Below are positions 1-10,384 of a stretch of DNA of 64,000 nt, one piece after another. Below the pieces are notes generated by a model. It ran no database searches. It saw only the letters and a program-made list of their open reading frames with translations, and was not told the origin of the DNA. Each line of letters opens with the position of its first letter. The stretch's first letter is position 1. Both the position numbers and the translations under genes were made by a program. Origin of the DNA: Hyphochytrium catenoides (taxonomy: Eukaryota > Sar > Hyphochytriomycetes > Hyphochytriales > Hyphochytriaceae); assembly GCA_900088475.1 (NCBI GenBank), contig FLMG01004277.1, positions 39,211 to 103,210 of the forward strand, in the 5' to 3' direction.

Positions 1-176
1 TTCTCTTCCTTCGAGAATCAGTATCGTTCGCGGCGCTTGAAAAAGATCATATATTCTCTTCCTGTCTGACAGAAAGAAGACAAAGCTGACCGTACGGTGG
101 TGCACACCTAAACCAAATAGAGAAAAGTGGAAGGACGAAGGGCCCTTTGACATTCAAGCCTAAGCCCTGATACATC

Positions 177-1496
177 ATGAGGCCAACGAAAGAGCTCATC
201 AAGGCGGCCATCACCTCGACCAACCGCTTCCAGGAGATCCAAGACCTTAAGCCTCTCATCGAGCGGTTAGGTCAGGCCCAAGTCGTCATGCTGGGGGAAG
301 CCTCTCACGGCACTCACGAATACTACGAATGGAGAGCGAGAATCTCGCAGGAGCTTATTGCAAATCATGGCTTCAGTTTTATCGCTGTGGAAGGAGACTG
401 GCCACCATGCCACAAGGCAAACGAGTATGTCAAATGGCCCCAGCCTGGGCAGACGGCCAGGAGCGTACAAACAGAGTTCCATCGCTGGCCCACGTGGATG
501 TGGGCGAACACTGAGACAGAAGAACTCCTAGAGTGGCTGAAAGAGTGGAACCAACAGCAAACGTCAAGGGAGAAAAAAGTAGGCTTCTATGGCCTGGACG
601 TCTACTCTCTTTTCGAGTCAATTGAGGAAGTGATAGATCAAGTTAAGAAATTTGATCCTCAGCTAGCAGATTCTGTCAAAGAGCGCTACGCTTGTTTTGA
701 CCGCTTCGACGAGGACGAACACGCCTACGCCCGCTCTCTTCTACGCTTTCCTGAGGGCTGCCAGAAGGGTGTGCTGAAAGCTCTCAAGGAGCTGCTACAA
801 CTCCGACTAAACGGCAGTGGAGAGAAACAAGATGCGCTCTTTGACGCTCAACAGAACGCGCGAATTGTGAAGAACGCTGAAGATTACTATCGGACGATGG
901 TCTTCGGGTATGAAGATTCTTGGAATGTACGGGACAGGCACATGATGGAGACGTTGGACTTACTGCTGCAAAAGCATGGACCAAACGCCAAGGCCATAGT
1001 ATGGGAGCATAACACTCATATCGGCGACTATAGGGCCACGGATATGGCAAGGATGGGACAAGTCAACATAGGAGGACTGGCGAGAGAGCAATACGGAGAA
1101 GACAAAGTTGCTTTGCTCGGGTTTGGGACCTATAAAGGCACTGTCATTGCCTCTCCCTCATGGGGTGGGCCTGTGCTGACGCTGCAGGTTCCGCCAGGGA
1201 GAGAGGACACTTATGAGGATATCTTCCATCGCGTTGCAGATATGAAGAATCTGAAGCAGTTCTATATGGTCTTTGATGAGGCTGCAAAGTCAGGCCCTCT
1301 CTCCGATGTGAGAGGACACAGAGCCATTGGTGTGGTCTACGACCCTCGACGGGAAAAGAGGGGAAATTATGTGCCGACTTCTCTGTCTAAGCGGTACGAT
1401 GCCTTTATGTTTTTTGACCAGACACGAGCCTTGGAACCGCTTAAAGTACCAGTCGACGAGAGAGAGATCCCGGAGTCCTATCCCTCAGGAGTCTAG
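177..1496 (+). CDS. Erythromycin esterase-like hydrolase (439 aa, single exon)
   Basis: An uninterrupted 439-residue ORF that matches the EreA/EreB erythromycin-esterase superfamily over its whole length. The family signature GEASHGTHEYYEWR lies at residues 40-53, EGDWP at 72-76 and WEHNTHIGDYRATD at 276-289. These place the Glu/His pair (E41, H44), E72 and the two histidines H278/H281 where EreB has its active-site residues. Family members hydrolyse macrolide lactone rings, but most homologues have no tested substrate, so macrolide cleavage is not implied. No signal peptide is seen, so a cytosolic enzyme is likely. The ATG at 177 follows in-frame stops and gives the normal family start. It has no intron, while most neighbours have several, and the family is mainly bacterial, so lateral acquisition is possible. 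The convergent neighbour ends at 2114. Confidence 0.9.
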   Translation: MRPTKELIKAAITSTNRFQEIQDLKPLIERLGQAQVVMLGEASHGTHEYYEWRARISQELIANHGFSFIAVEGDWPPCHKANEYVKWPQPGQTARSVQTEFHRWPTWMWANTETEELLEWLKEWNQQQTSREKKVGFYGLDVYSLFESIEEVIDQVKKFDPQLADSVKERYACFDRFDEDEHAYARSLLRFPEGCQKGVLKALKELLQLRLNGSGEKQDALFDAQQNARIVKNAEDYYRTMVFGYEDSWNVRDRHMMETLDLLLQKHGPNAKAIVWEHNTHIGDYRATDMARMGQVNIGGLAREQYGEDKVALLGFGTYKGTVIASPSWGGPVLTLQVPPGREDTYEDIFHRVADMKNLKQFYMVFDEAAKSGPLSDVRGHRAIGVVYDPRREKRGNYVPTSLSKRYDAFMFFDQTRALEPLKVPVDEREIPESYPSGV

Positions 1497-2113
1497 TTTG
1501 GCTGCTGGCAATGACCTACTGACGGAATTTGGAGTGAAAAAAGAACCGGGCAAACGAATGCATCTTAGCCTTCACAGTGCAGTTTCTCTTCAGAAGGGTC
1601 AGATGTCTTTATATTATAGCTAGGTGAAGCGTCTTCATCTCGGTCTATGTACAGATCACATAAGAGAACCTTTTGCATGTCACGTGACCCTAACGCTTCA
1701 GGGTTGGATTGACAGTTGTTGGCTCGGTCTAGGGAGTTCATTAGAGTAACAACCCCCACTTCTTCCTTTCTTCGACTTCAATTCTGCTCCCGCGCCCGCT
1801 GACACCCCTCTCCTTCCTTTCTGACGGCCGAAAGTCAGGCTATTAACAGCATTCTTGATTGTGATTCAACCACTTACACCGAAGAGATCCAGCCTACTAT
1901 AGACAATTAGGCACATTATATATGGCCGGGAATGCGTGCATCGGCGATCATGTAACATCGCTCAAAAGCCTCGAACAAAGCTTGTTAGGAGACATACATA
2001 CAGACCGAACGACACCTTCCCTAAGCTTACTATAAAGACTGGCGGCAGCTGTGTCGAAGGAGATGAGTGTGGAGCAGGACTGCTGGCCCTGGCTGCTTCA
2101 CTAAATCAGCTCC
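1497..2113. other. Intergenic region between convergent genes
   Basis: This holds the 3' flanks of the esterase gene and of the cNMP-binding gene. ORFs inside it are short, lack family resemblance and overlap on both strands. No RNA gene or repeat was recognised. Confidence 0.6.
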
Positions 2114-5100
2114 TCACAACTTATACTTCTTATCCCTATGGCCATTTTTAGATACTAATTGGTTAAGAATCCTACTCTTTTCTTTCTGCCACTTCTTCTT
2201 CTCATTAAAGAAGTAGGAAATTTTTTCTTCCGAGGGAGAATGGAAGCGGAGAGACTGCTGCAGGGCCGTCATTGTGTCAGAGTTGAACTTGAGCTCCATC
2301 TCGTCAATAATCTCCTTCCGGATCTCAAAGAGCTCGACGGCGGTGTCGCAGACAACGTTTACTGGAGATTTTTCATGTGGATCTAGGACCGCAAGCTGCA
2401 GCATAGACGTGGGTAAGGCCAACGAAGAATTCTCGACCCGTAGAGGCAAGGTAGAAGACTCGATCAGGAGAGGAGGAAGGCCCGAGTGCATTGCAAGAGG
2501 GGGCCATGGGAGGATGATAACAAAAGGAGAAATAACGATTTGACCGGTAAAAAGCTTCAACTTGAAGCAAGAAGAAGAGTTCATAGCCTACGCCAAGATA
2601 GAGATAAGGTAGAATTGCTCTATTGTACAGTGCTATGGCTAGAAAGGAGAGACACCGTCCAGAAATAAGTTAGGAAGTATGTACTACCTCTCCAAAGACC
2701 TGTCCAGGGGCAAGCACCCCAATTGTCAACCCTGCAGAGGCCTCCGCCGACCTCCTCCCTATATGGTGCCAACGAGCGTAAAGGGAAACGAAGAGTAAGC
2801 GTCCTGCTAGAAGTTTGAACAATCTACCGCGCACGATAGCACTAAAGTAAAGGTATGGCTGACAAGTGTGGAGCCGCATTCCTTTTTGCCTCACCCTTCA
2901 TCTGCTCCTCATTAGAGGAGTCCACACTTATGGTGTTTCGCCTCCAGCCTGCATCGAGCACCCAGGAGCTCAATCCTTGCCCTTCCGTTCCTTCCCCGTC
3001 TTCGTCCACTGCAGAAGTGTTCAACAGCTTTGTGACTCTGCATACGCCTTGTTTGATGAGGAAGAGAGCAGGAATGGCCTGGTTCTGGCGAAGTAAGACG
3101 CAGGATGGTTCGAAGTTTTTGACAATTATGGCGCTGGAGAGCCTCAAGAGCTTCGAATACGTCCAGGTCTTAAAAATTCTGAACTTCTGCAGAGCTTCCA
3201 CTCTCTGCCTCACAATCCTATCTTCATGTCTCCCTAGAGCGTGGTGATATGCATCAAAGTCCAGTTCAAGCAGCTCACAACCATGCTCCGTCATCACAGA
3301 GGCTGTCCTCTTCCTATTTGTTTGCTGCAGACCAACGTTGCCAAAGGAATCTCCAGCGTAGAGAAGTTTGAGGAGGACCAGCTTGGTCTTGTTGAGCTCA
3401 GGGTTCTCTTCTCTTATCTCTTTCACCACCGATACTGTTCCCTTAAGGATGATAAAAAGAGCTTCTGCTTTGTCTCCTTCATGGAAGACATAGCTATTCC
3501 TTGGGTACACACTGAGAGTTATGGCGCGTGATATGGATCGTACAGTCTCCGGGGACAGATTGTCAAAGAACGCGATGCGTTTGAAGGACTTCTGCAGGCG
3601 CTTTATGTCCTCATCACTTCTGCTGACGGGATCCTAGGGAGCATTCAGTGGCAACAGGAATGGTTGAGAAAAGAACATAAGTGAGTGAGAAATGGCAAGC
3701 AAAGCCCAGAGGCACAGGAGTTCTCACGAGCTTAGGCAAAGCGGAACACTAACTGGTCGCCATGCCTGCAGAGTAAAAGCAATACTCTAATCGGACTTAC
3801 CATTTTAAGGACGCCATAGCCGTCAAAGTCCTGATCATCTTCAGGGAGTCGCTGCGGCTCTTCAACTCTTGAAGAGGTAGTGGCGGGGTGGAGGCCTCGG
3901 GCCACTCTTCTAAGAGCAAAAATATCCTTGGTGGCTTCGTCAAATTTGCCTATCTTTCTTAGTAACGTCGCCCTAAACTCATAGAACGCCTTGTTGGTGG
4001 GTTCATTTTTAATGGCGAGGTCTAGGTCGTTAAGGGCCTCCGACATGAACCCTAGCTGCCAGAGGCAGCCTGCCCGGTTAAAGAAGGCAGCTCCACATTC
4101 CGGTTTCAGTTGAATGGCTTCCGTGTAGTCCTATGAGGCCAAATAGCAAGAAAAGTGCAAAAGAATAGAGTTAAAAGACGAGCTAATGAGTGATGTCAAA
4201 GCGCGAGACACCCTTACGAGCAGGGCGGAAGAAAGCCAAAACACATCAGCGCTTCCAGGAAAGGACAGAGATAGCTCTAGCGACCTTCTCACGCCGGATA
4301 AGAACAGAGACGGGTACCTTCATACTAACGAGCCGTGCAAATGAGTAGTCGAGAACAAGTGCCCTGCTGGTTACTAACCTGTATGGCGAGTTCGTACTGA
4401 CTGAGTCTCTGCATAGCGTAGGCTCTCAGGAAGAAATATCTAAACCTTCTGTGGGCATTGGCCCCACTGCTGTCCTTTATCGAGCGGATCAAGCTTGTAG
4501 CAGTTGCGACAGACTTTTTAAAGTGCTCTGGCGTGCGCTGCTGCATCCCCCTTGCAGAAAGAGCGCCATCTTCCCCTTGAAACAGCTCTATGGCAGGGAA
4601 CATTTTCAAGGTGATGCTGTTCAGTTCCTTCCGTTCTGCAATGTAAGTATCTGAGAGCACGTCCTCAATTGATGCCAGCGTGAGAGAAGAACGACGGCGG
4701 CTTGTAGATAGCTGGTTTTCTGTTAATAGGGCGAAGGACCGAAAAATGTGGCATTAGTCGAATGAGTAGAAGACAAGCTGTTCATGCATTCAAAAGACGA
4801 GAAGTCACATGCGCTGCCAAATACGACGAGCAAACACTTATGTAAGAGAGGAGGCGATAATAGGAAGAAGGTAGCGTAGCAAGCGGGAACTGTTAAACCT
4901 AAGCAGATGCGACCCTTTTGCTCACCTCCTGAACCTATGGAGATCCTGGGATAGCATATTGAGGCAAGGCGCTTCCGTCGCTCAGCGGCAGTTTCTGTCA
5001 ATCGCAATCGGTCAAAGGAAGAAGGATTGAAAAAAAGCGGGAACGAACAAGAGAAGGAAGACAGCGTCATAAGGACAGAAGATAGCCAGCCTTCAATAGT

Positions 5101-5518
5101 TGAGATTCTGCTTTAACTTACTCTTCGGACTAGGTCGAGGCTTCACTAGCCAAGGATCCAACCCTTCCTTGCCGCCTACAAGAGAACCAGGAGGATAGAA
5201 AGGGATAGAAGTGAGAACCCTGAGAATTAGGAGAAGAGAAGGAGGGAATATGAGCAGAGCTCATGTCTTAGTGAACATAAAGAACTCACTCAGCTCTTTC
5301 TTGTGCTGCAGCTTTGTCCTCACGGCTTTTGCTTCGACCCCCACAATTTTCTGCAGCTGTACCAGAGTAGACCGTCTGGTTGGTTTCCTGGGAGGCTTTA
5401 CGCCATACATTTGCTCCTTGGGGACTGTTTCCACTTTCACATCGTCCCCAAACTCTCCGGTGCTAGCTCTGTCAGAAGGAGTCAGAGGCGGGGAAGGAGT
5501 TCGTCTTGCGTCCTCCAT
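2114..5518 (-). CDS. TPR and tandem cyclic-nucleotide-binding domain protein
   Basis: Multi-exon gene on the minus strand; exons read at about 5518-5290, 5175-5122, 4719-4379, 4130-3801, 3633 to about 2930, about 2735-2690 and about 2403-2114. The frame runs through all of them. The N-terminus is Pro/Lys-rich. Two exons (4719-3801) encode helical TPR-like repeats (for example AAFFNRAGCLWQLG and AFYEFRATLLRKIGKFDEA). Two cNMP-binding folds follow. The first has FHEGDKAEALFIILKG, then FGNVGL and KRTASV. The second has LLRQNQAIPALFLIKQG and is completed across two small exons as LAPGQVFGE|LAVLDPHEKSP. The C-terminus is a charged helix. The first fold has Asn for the conserved Glu of the FGE motif. 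The second keeps FGE but lacks the phosphate-binding Arg (SPVNVV). Ligand binding is therefore uncertain and a scaffold role is possible. The donor of the 3633 exon is not certain. Confidence 0.85.
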
Positions 5519-6653
5519 TGGAAAGTAGCTGTGGCTATTGCCGCAATGTCCTTCTCTACGTAGTGCCGAGACCTGTTGTCATCTCCTCCATGCTGCCGGA
5601 AGAGACAAGAGAGAAAGGTGGGCCGCCATTCCAGGTAGAGATCTCTCTATTGCCGCTACGCAGGCCCTCCTTATCTTGCTAAATCGTTATGTGAACATAG
5701 GAGAGAATATAGAATCTACGAATAAATAAGCGATCTACAGTTCAGTCACTGCAGGCTTGGAGGGTGGCGTGTATCAGACACCTGGACACCTCTGACAAAT
5801 CTGGGACCCAGGTTAAGGACGAGAGGCTGCTGGGAAACGCTATGCCAGCGAGACGTGCGGTAAGCGACAGAAGTCTCGGAGAGATGACTGATGGTGCCAT
5901 CGCCTCGGAGAGACGACGCATATCAGGACCACAGGGCATCTATAGGACAAAGGGCACACGTGACCAAAGAGACGACGGAGGGAGAGAAGAAGGTAGCGAA
6001 GAGAGGAGAGACAGGCTTCTGGTGGCTCTATCCTCAGCTCCCTGGCCCATGCCCAAGCAGAGCAAGCCTAACAGGTGAACTGCGGCAGTGGCGGAGACTG
6101 GCCAAGACTTTTGACCTATCAGCCAGTCTGCTACCCATCATCCCTGACACCCACCACCAATAGTAGTAAAACCGCTTATATGTTGGGATTCTTCTAAATA
6201 GATAGAGCGTAATAATACTTCAACTTGCGGAGCTGACAGTTTCGGAGGTAAATTTCGCAGTTTTTTGACCTGTATAATTCGCAGTTAGTGTGCCTTAACC
6301 CCTACTTTGGCAAGTATAAATGTAAATTGACTTAGCCCTTCGTCACCAGTTCAAAAGTTTGACGAGAGCCCAGAAGCTGTTCGCATCTGCGGCTCGTCGA
6401 GATCGCGCTCTGGAGGTGAAGTTTATATTTTATCGAGGTCAAGGTCGGCGTTATCGTGATGGCTCTTGCCTGCTTCTGGACGTGGACAGTTCCTGACTTT
6501 CTCAGTGCAGCCTTCCCACTGTCGCGTCCTCGGATGACAAAGACTCTTGGACCTGGCCCTGACTAGCTCTGAAGATCGCATGTTCTACCCTTAACGGTGA
6601 TTTTGTCGGCGGCTTCTGCTTTTCTGGAAATTTTATCGTTTTGCGTAAGGAAG
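5519..6653. promoter_or_regulatory. Divergent intergenic region (5' flanks of two genes)
   Basis: This separates the divergently transcribed cNMP-binding gene (starts 5518, minus) and the carrier gene (starts 6654, plus), so it should contain both promoters and 5' UTRs. Short ORFs at 5764-6163 overlap each other in different frames and have no recognisable domains. No clear TATA box or element was identified. Confidence 0.5.
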
Positions 6654-8574
6654 ATGGCAGGCGTCGTTTCAAAGGTCTTCACCTATGAATCCCTCGTCCA
6701 TGCTGTCGCTGGTGCAACGGTAGGTGTGCAACTTAATCATCGTCGAAGCTTTGGGGTGCTAAACGCCGTCCTGTCTTTTCCTTAACAGGGTGGCGGGGTG
6801 GCGATGGGTACCCTCTACCCGCTGGACCAAGTACGTCTAGTACTGCAAGGTAATGCTAGGCTGGCGTGGTAGAACAGAACTCTTATTCAAGGCTGACTCT
6901 TGCAAACGTAGTTGAAGACAAGACACCCAAGAAACGAGGGAAGTCTAAGAACTCCTTCATCAGCGCGCTGAAGGATATTGTTGAGGAGAGAGGGTTCAGC
7001 TTCTTGTATCAGGGACACTTCTCCACTCAGGTTTCTATGGGTGTCTCGAATTTCCTCTATTTCTATTGGTAAGTCCCTTGGTCCATAGCTCGATGTAAGA
7101 TCCGCATTATACTGACTTCCCTTATGCTTGTCAGCTATAATGGTCTTAAAGCTGCAACAGAGGAGTATATGAAGAGAAATAAGGGCTCAAAGGCAGCAGA
7201 AGCTGCCCCCCTAATGAACCTTCTTCTGGCAACAATATCAGGTCATAAATTTCTTTCAGGTTTTCCACACATTTTTCCCTGCAGCGCACCTCTTCCTGTC
7301 GTTCTGGGACGTGTGTGTCGATATCAATCAAAATGCCAAAAGGATATATACTGAATGGGATGGACTCATCAACACCCCACAGGCCTATTGAACGTCTTTG
7401 CAACTGCTCCATTCTGGGCAATCAACACGAGACTGAAAGCAGATAAGACAAAGGAGTACAAGGGCATAATTGGTAAGAAGGGTTAAACGGCACAAGCAGG
7501 GCCTATTAGGTCATCTTTGAGTCGTTCCATTTACTAGCTCTCCAAGGCCCTTGTTTTTATATCCTCAATTGGGAGGAACTGCTTCCACCTTTGGGGCTTC
7601 GTTAACCTGCCTACTTTGATGCCTACTTACTTCATTCTTTCAGCTTTGGGCCACGAATCTCACCTTTCTCCTCACCTGAGCAGACTGTGCCACGAAGATT
7701 GTCAATAATGAAGGTGTCTTAGCTTTATGGAACGGGACACTTCCCTCTGTCGTGTTGGTTAGCAACCCTGTGATTAACTATTTCGTCTATGATATGCTTA
7801 AGGAGCGCCTGGGAACACTAAAAAAAGCCGGTAGGAAAAATATCCCAACGAGACTCCATCGTGCTGAAACAGGCTAACGGCGCTGTTTGACCTGCCCTCT
7901 GTCCTAGCCGGCAAGAGTCTGGGACCTCTAGACTTCTTTTTGATTGGAGTCTGTGCCAAAAGTATCGCCACGGTCTTAACCTACCCACTCCAGGTGGCGC
8001 AATCGAGGATGAGGGTTCGCCCTCAGGGAGACTCGAAGGTCTGACCTGCTCAGGACAGCTTATTGTTCCATGCGCACACTAGAACGTTCGGCTTGTGTCG
8101 TCTTTCTGCACCGTGCCCACCGTCTTCTTTCCTTTAATTCTACGTGGCCACCTTCATCCTCGTTCCCATCTCTTCCAGTCTATTGATGACGTGGAGCCTT
8201 ACAGCTATGCTACCATCACGCTCCCTTAGGATTCAGCCAAAGTCAAAGCTGCTCAGCTGGGAATGATCCAGTGCCTACAGCAGATCTATCGGTAAGCTAC
8301 AGCTTCTTTTGACTAATCTCCGGCTTGGATCCGTATAAGCTTTACGTCTTAACGCTGCTATTTTAAGACCTGCTATGATTCCCAAGTCTCTTACACTCCT
8401 GTTGTATATTCTAGTCAAAAGGGATTCAGCGGCCTTTTTGTGGGCATGGAGACCAAGCTACTTCTGACTGTCTCTATGGCGGCGTTCCAGATGATGACTT
8501 ATGAACAGATTGTTGCGCTAGTATTCTCGATAATGATGCGGGGAAAGAACAAACCCACCGCAGCGGCGAAATAG
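6654..8574 (+). CDS. Peroxisomal adenine nucleotide carrier (SLC25A17/PMP34-like)
   Basis: Mitochondrial carrier family protein in about eight exons; exon 1 is 6654-6719 and the stop is 8572-8574. The three SLC25 repeats are visible. Repeat 1 has YPLDQVRLVLQ, repeat 2 has APFWAINTRLKAD followed by YKGIID and ALWNGTLPSVVLVSNPVINY, and repeat 3 has IATVLTYPLQVAQSRMRV, GLFVGMETKLL and a C-terminal YEQIVALV. The departures from the PX[DE]XX[RK] signature (Trp in repeat 2, Gln in repeat 3) and the text around NTRLK, ALWNGT and TYPLQ match PMP34/SLC25A17 and yeast Ant1. Those proteins exchange cytosolic ATP (or CoA/NAD-type cofactors) for AMP-type nucleotides across the peroxisomal membrane to feed acyl-CoA activation. 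No C-terminal PTS1 is expected in this family; the end is TAAAK. The start ATG precedes the conserved first transmembrane helix directly. Confidence 0.9.
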
Positions 8575-8919
8575 AGCTTCTAACGTAAACAAGAGGAGCA
8601 CTTTCCCCACCCGTGCACGTCTTGCATTATTTTATTTTGGCCTTCTAACGACGTTCGGTTACACCTTTCGCATTGTCTACGACCCAATGCACGTCATAGC
8701 TGCGTAGCCGTATGGAGAAATTGATGGATGAACTGAAAAGGTCAAGCACGATTGCACTTAAGCATGCAGCGGGATCGGAGCGGCAAAGATCGTCAATTAT
8801 ATACTAAAGACTATGTCATTGTGTGGTTTTACTCACAAGGCGGACACATCTGTCTGGAGGTAGCTCTTGTGGGAGCCATGGAAGGCATCACTGTGCACAT
8901 AAATATGGAGTTGAAGGGC

Positions 8920-9437
8920 TTAAGCAGTTCCAGATGCGCAGCCGCAGCCCCCAGGCTTTCCGCAGCCCTCTGTGTTCGGTGTCAGTGGCGTGTCTGAGTG
9001 CACAACCTGTACTTCTTCATCCTTCCTGAACTTCTGTCTGTGGTCTTCGTTGAACTCAACCTCTGAACAGTGAGCGACTAAGCAACGTGCAATCGATTGT
9101 TGGCCGATTAAGGTACTGTTCGCTCACCGTAATTTCCCCTGTTGTTAAGATTGCCTTGTACCACGTGAAACTTCAAAAACTCATCAACTTCGTCCACACC
9201 AGCAAGAAGCTTGCCTGCAAAAGGCTATTAGGTACGTATTGGCTCGTGCACCAGGCGGCTCGAAGTCTTACCAATCTCATTTGGGTCAGAGACATTCTTA
9301 TTGGCAGTAAACTGATCTCTGATCTGCTTCCTGGCCTCTTCTATAGCATACGCATCTCCTCGAAAGGTCGTCCTGGTCGTCTTTAAAAGTCGGCGGTAGC
9401 CACCGAGAACTCCTGATCTAAGGGCATTACTCGTCAT
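8920..9437 (-). CDS. LYR-motif complex III assembly factor, LYRM7/Mzm1-like (131 aa)
   Basis: Three exons (9437-9272, 9214-9128, 9062-8920) join in frame to 132 codons including the stop. The N-terminal half, RSGVLGGYRRLLKTTRTTF, then EEARKQIRDQF and NKNVSDPNEIGK, matches LYRM7/Mzm1. The second exon gives VDEVDEFLKFHVVQGNLN, the family's VVQG segment. LYRM7/Mzm1 holds the Rieske iron-sulfur subunit in the mitochondrial matrix before its insertion into complex III and links it to the Fe-S transfer machinery. The LYR tripeptide itself reads GYR, with the following RLLK and distal Phe kept. The last exon extends the protein past the usual end and closes with a Gly/Cys-rich tail, GCGKPGGCGCASGTA, which human LYRM7 lacks. 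The carrier gene ends convergently 346 nt away. Confidence 0.88.
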
Positions 9438-10384
9438 TATCCGTGCTGCAATGCTTTAATCGTCTTCTATCTTGCTCTGCACCGGATTTCCAAAGCCGAC
9501 TAAGAGCCTATAAACCTTGACTGAGATCCAAGAATTTGCAGGCAGGAAGCTCAGCGAAGAGGCAGGAGGCGCACTCTAATGACCGAAGACCAAGCTGCCT
9601 TGCATTGCAGAAAGGTGATGTGGCAGAGCGCGACATTGGCCTCGAGTGCCCGACTGGCTCTGACACTGCGCACATCGGACTCGGCGGCCTTGTTCAGGTT
9701 GGGTTGGCCGAATTTAACTGAAAGCTTCATCAGGAGAAGCCTTCGTTTTCTTTATTATGCATGGATTTTATCTTATAGCTCTCACTGAATTATTCGAAAC
9801 ATTCCGAACTGTACGCTACCAGGAACTAAGAAATGCACAACCCTCCCTCCCTACGACTGTCATCATCGCAGAAATCAATCAACCTGAATGTGTTTCTAAG
9901 GGCTTTCCGCCGGGAAAAGCACTAAAGCTGGCATATTCATGTTTCTAGGGCAATCCTCTGGGGCTTTCAGCAGGCTAAAAGCGCTATTGGAGCCTTATGA
10001 GGGGCCTTCAGGTGCCGCTGTGCAAAACACACAAAAGAGGCAAGAAAGCTGAGAAATAATTGCGTTTGGACTGCTCTGGCTGCGATAAGAATCGCCGTTT
10101 TTTGGGAGAAAAGCTCCAACTTGACAGCAGGGCTCAGCTCCCTTCCTATATATGTAGGTTTGCATAGAAGTAGTCAGTGAACCTGGGGCCAACTGAAGGT
10201 ATTGCTGCGCGAGAAGAGTGCTGTGCTCTCTACCGAGTAGGTGCTTGTCCTTTATTGGTAAGGACGCTAAAGCTTGAGGAGACGTCCATGTGCCGATCTT
10301 GAACTCTTATCTGGGTGAGTCAGCGACGCTGGACGCGGGTCTGAATTGCCATGGGGCCGCAGCACAGCTCTTGACATAATTGCA
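9438..10384. promoter_or_regulatory. Divergent intergenic region
   Basis: This lies between the start of the LYR gene (minus) and the start of the receptor-like gene (plus), so both promoters should be here. Short ORFs (9536-9948, 9995-10192) have no recognisable family and no matching splice continuation. No repeat or RNA gene was seen. Confidence 0.5.

Noticed and set aside
2404..2584. Upstream extension of the last cNMP-gene exon starting MNSSSCFKLK
   Set aside because: The acceptor at about 2404 joins FGE directly to LAVLDPHEKSP, which is the canonical fold; the extension would break it.
5764..6163. Overlapping ORFs of 104 and 90 codons
   Set aside because: They lie in the divergent promoter region, have no known motif and overlap in different frames.
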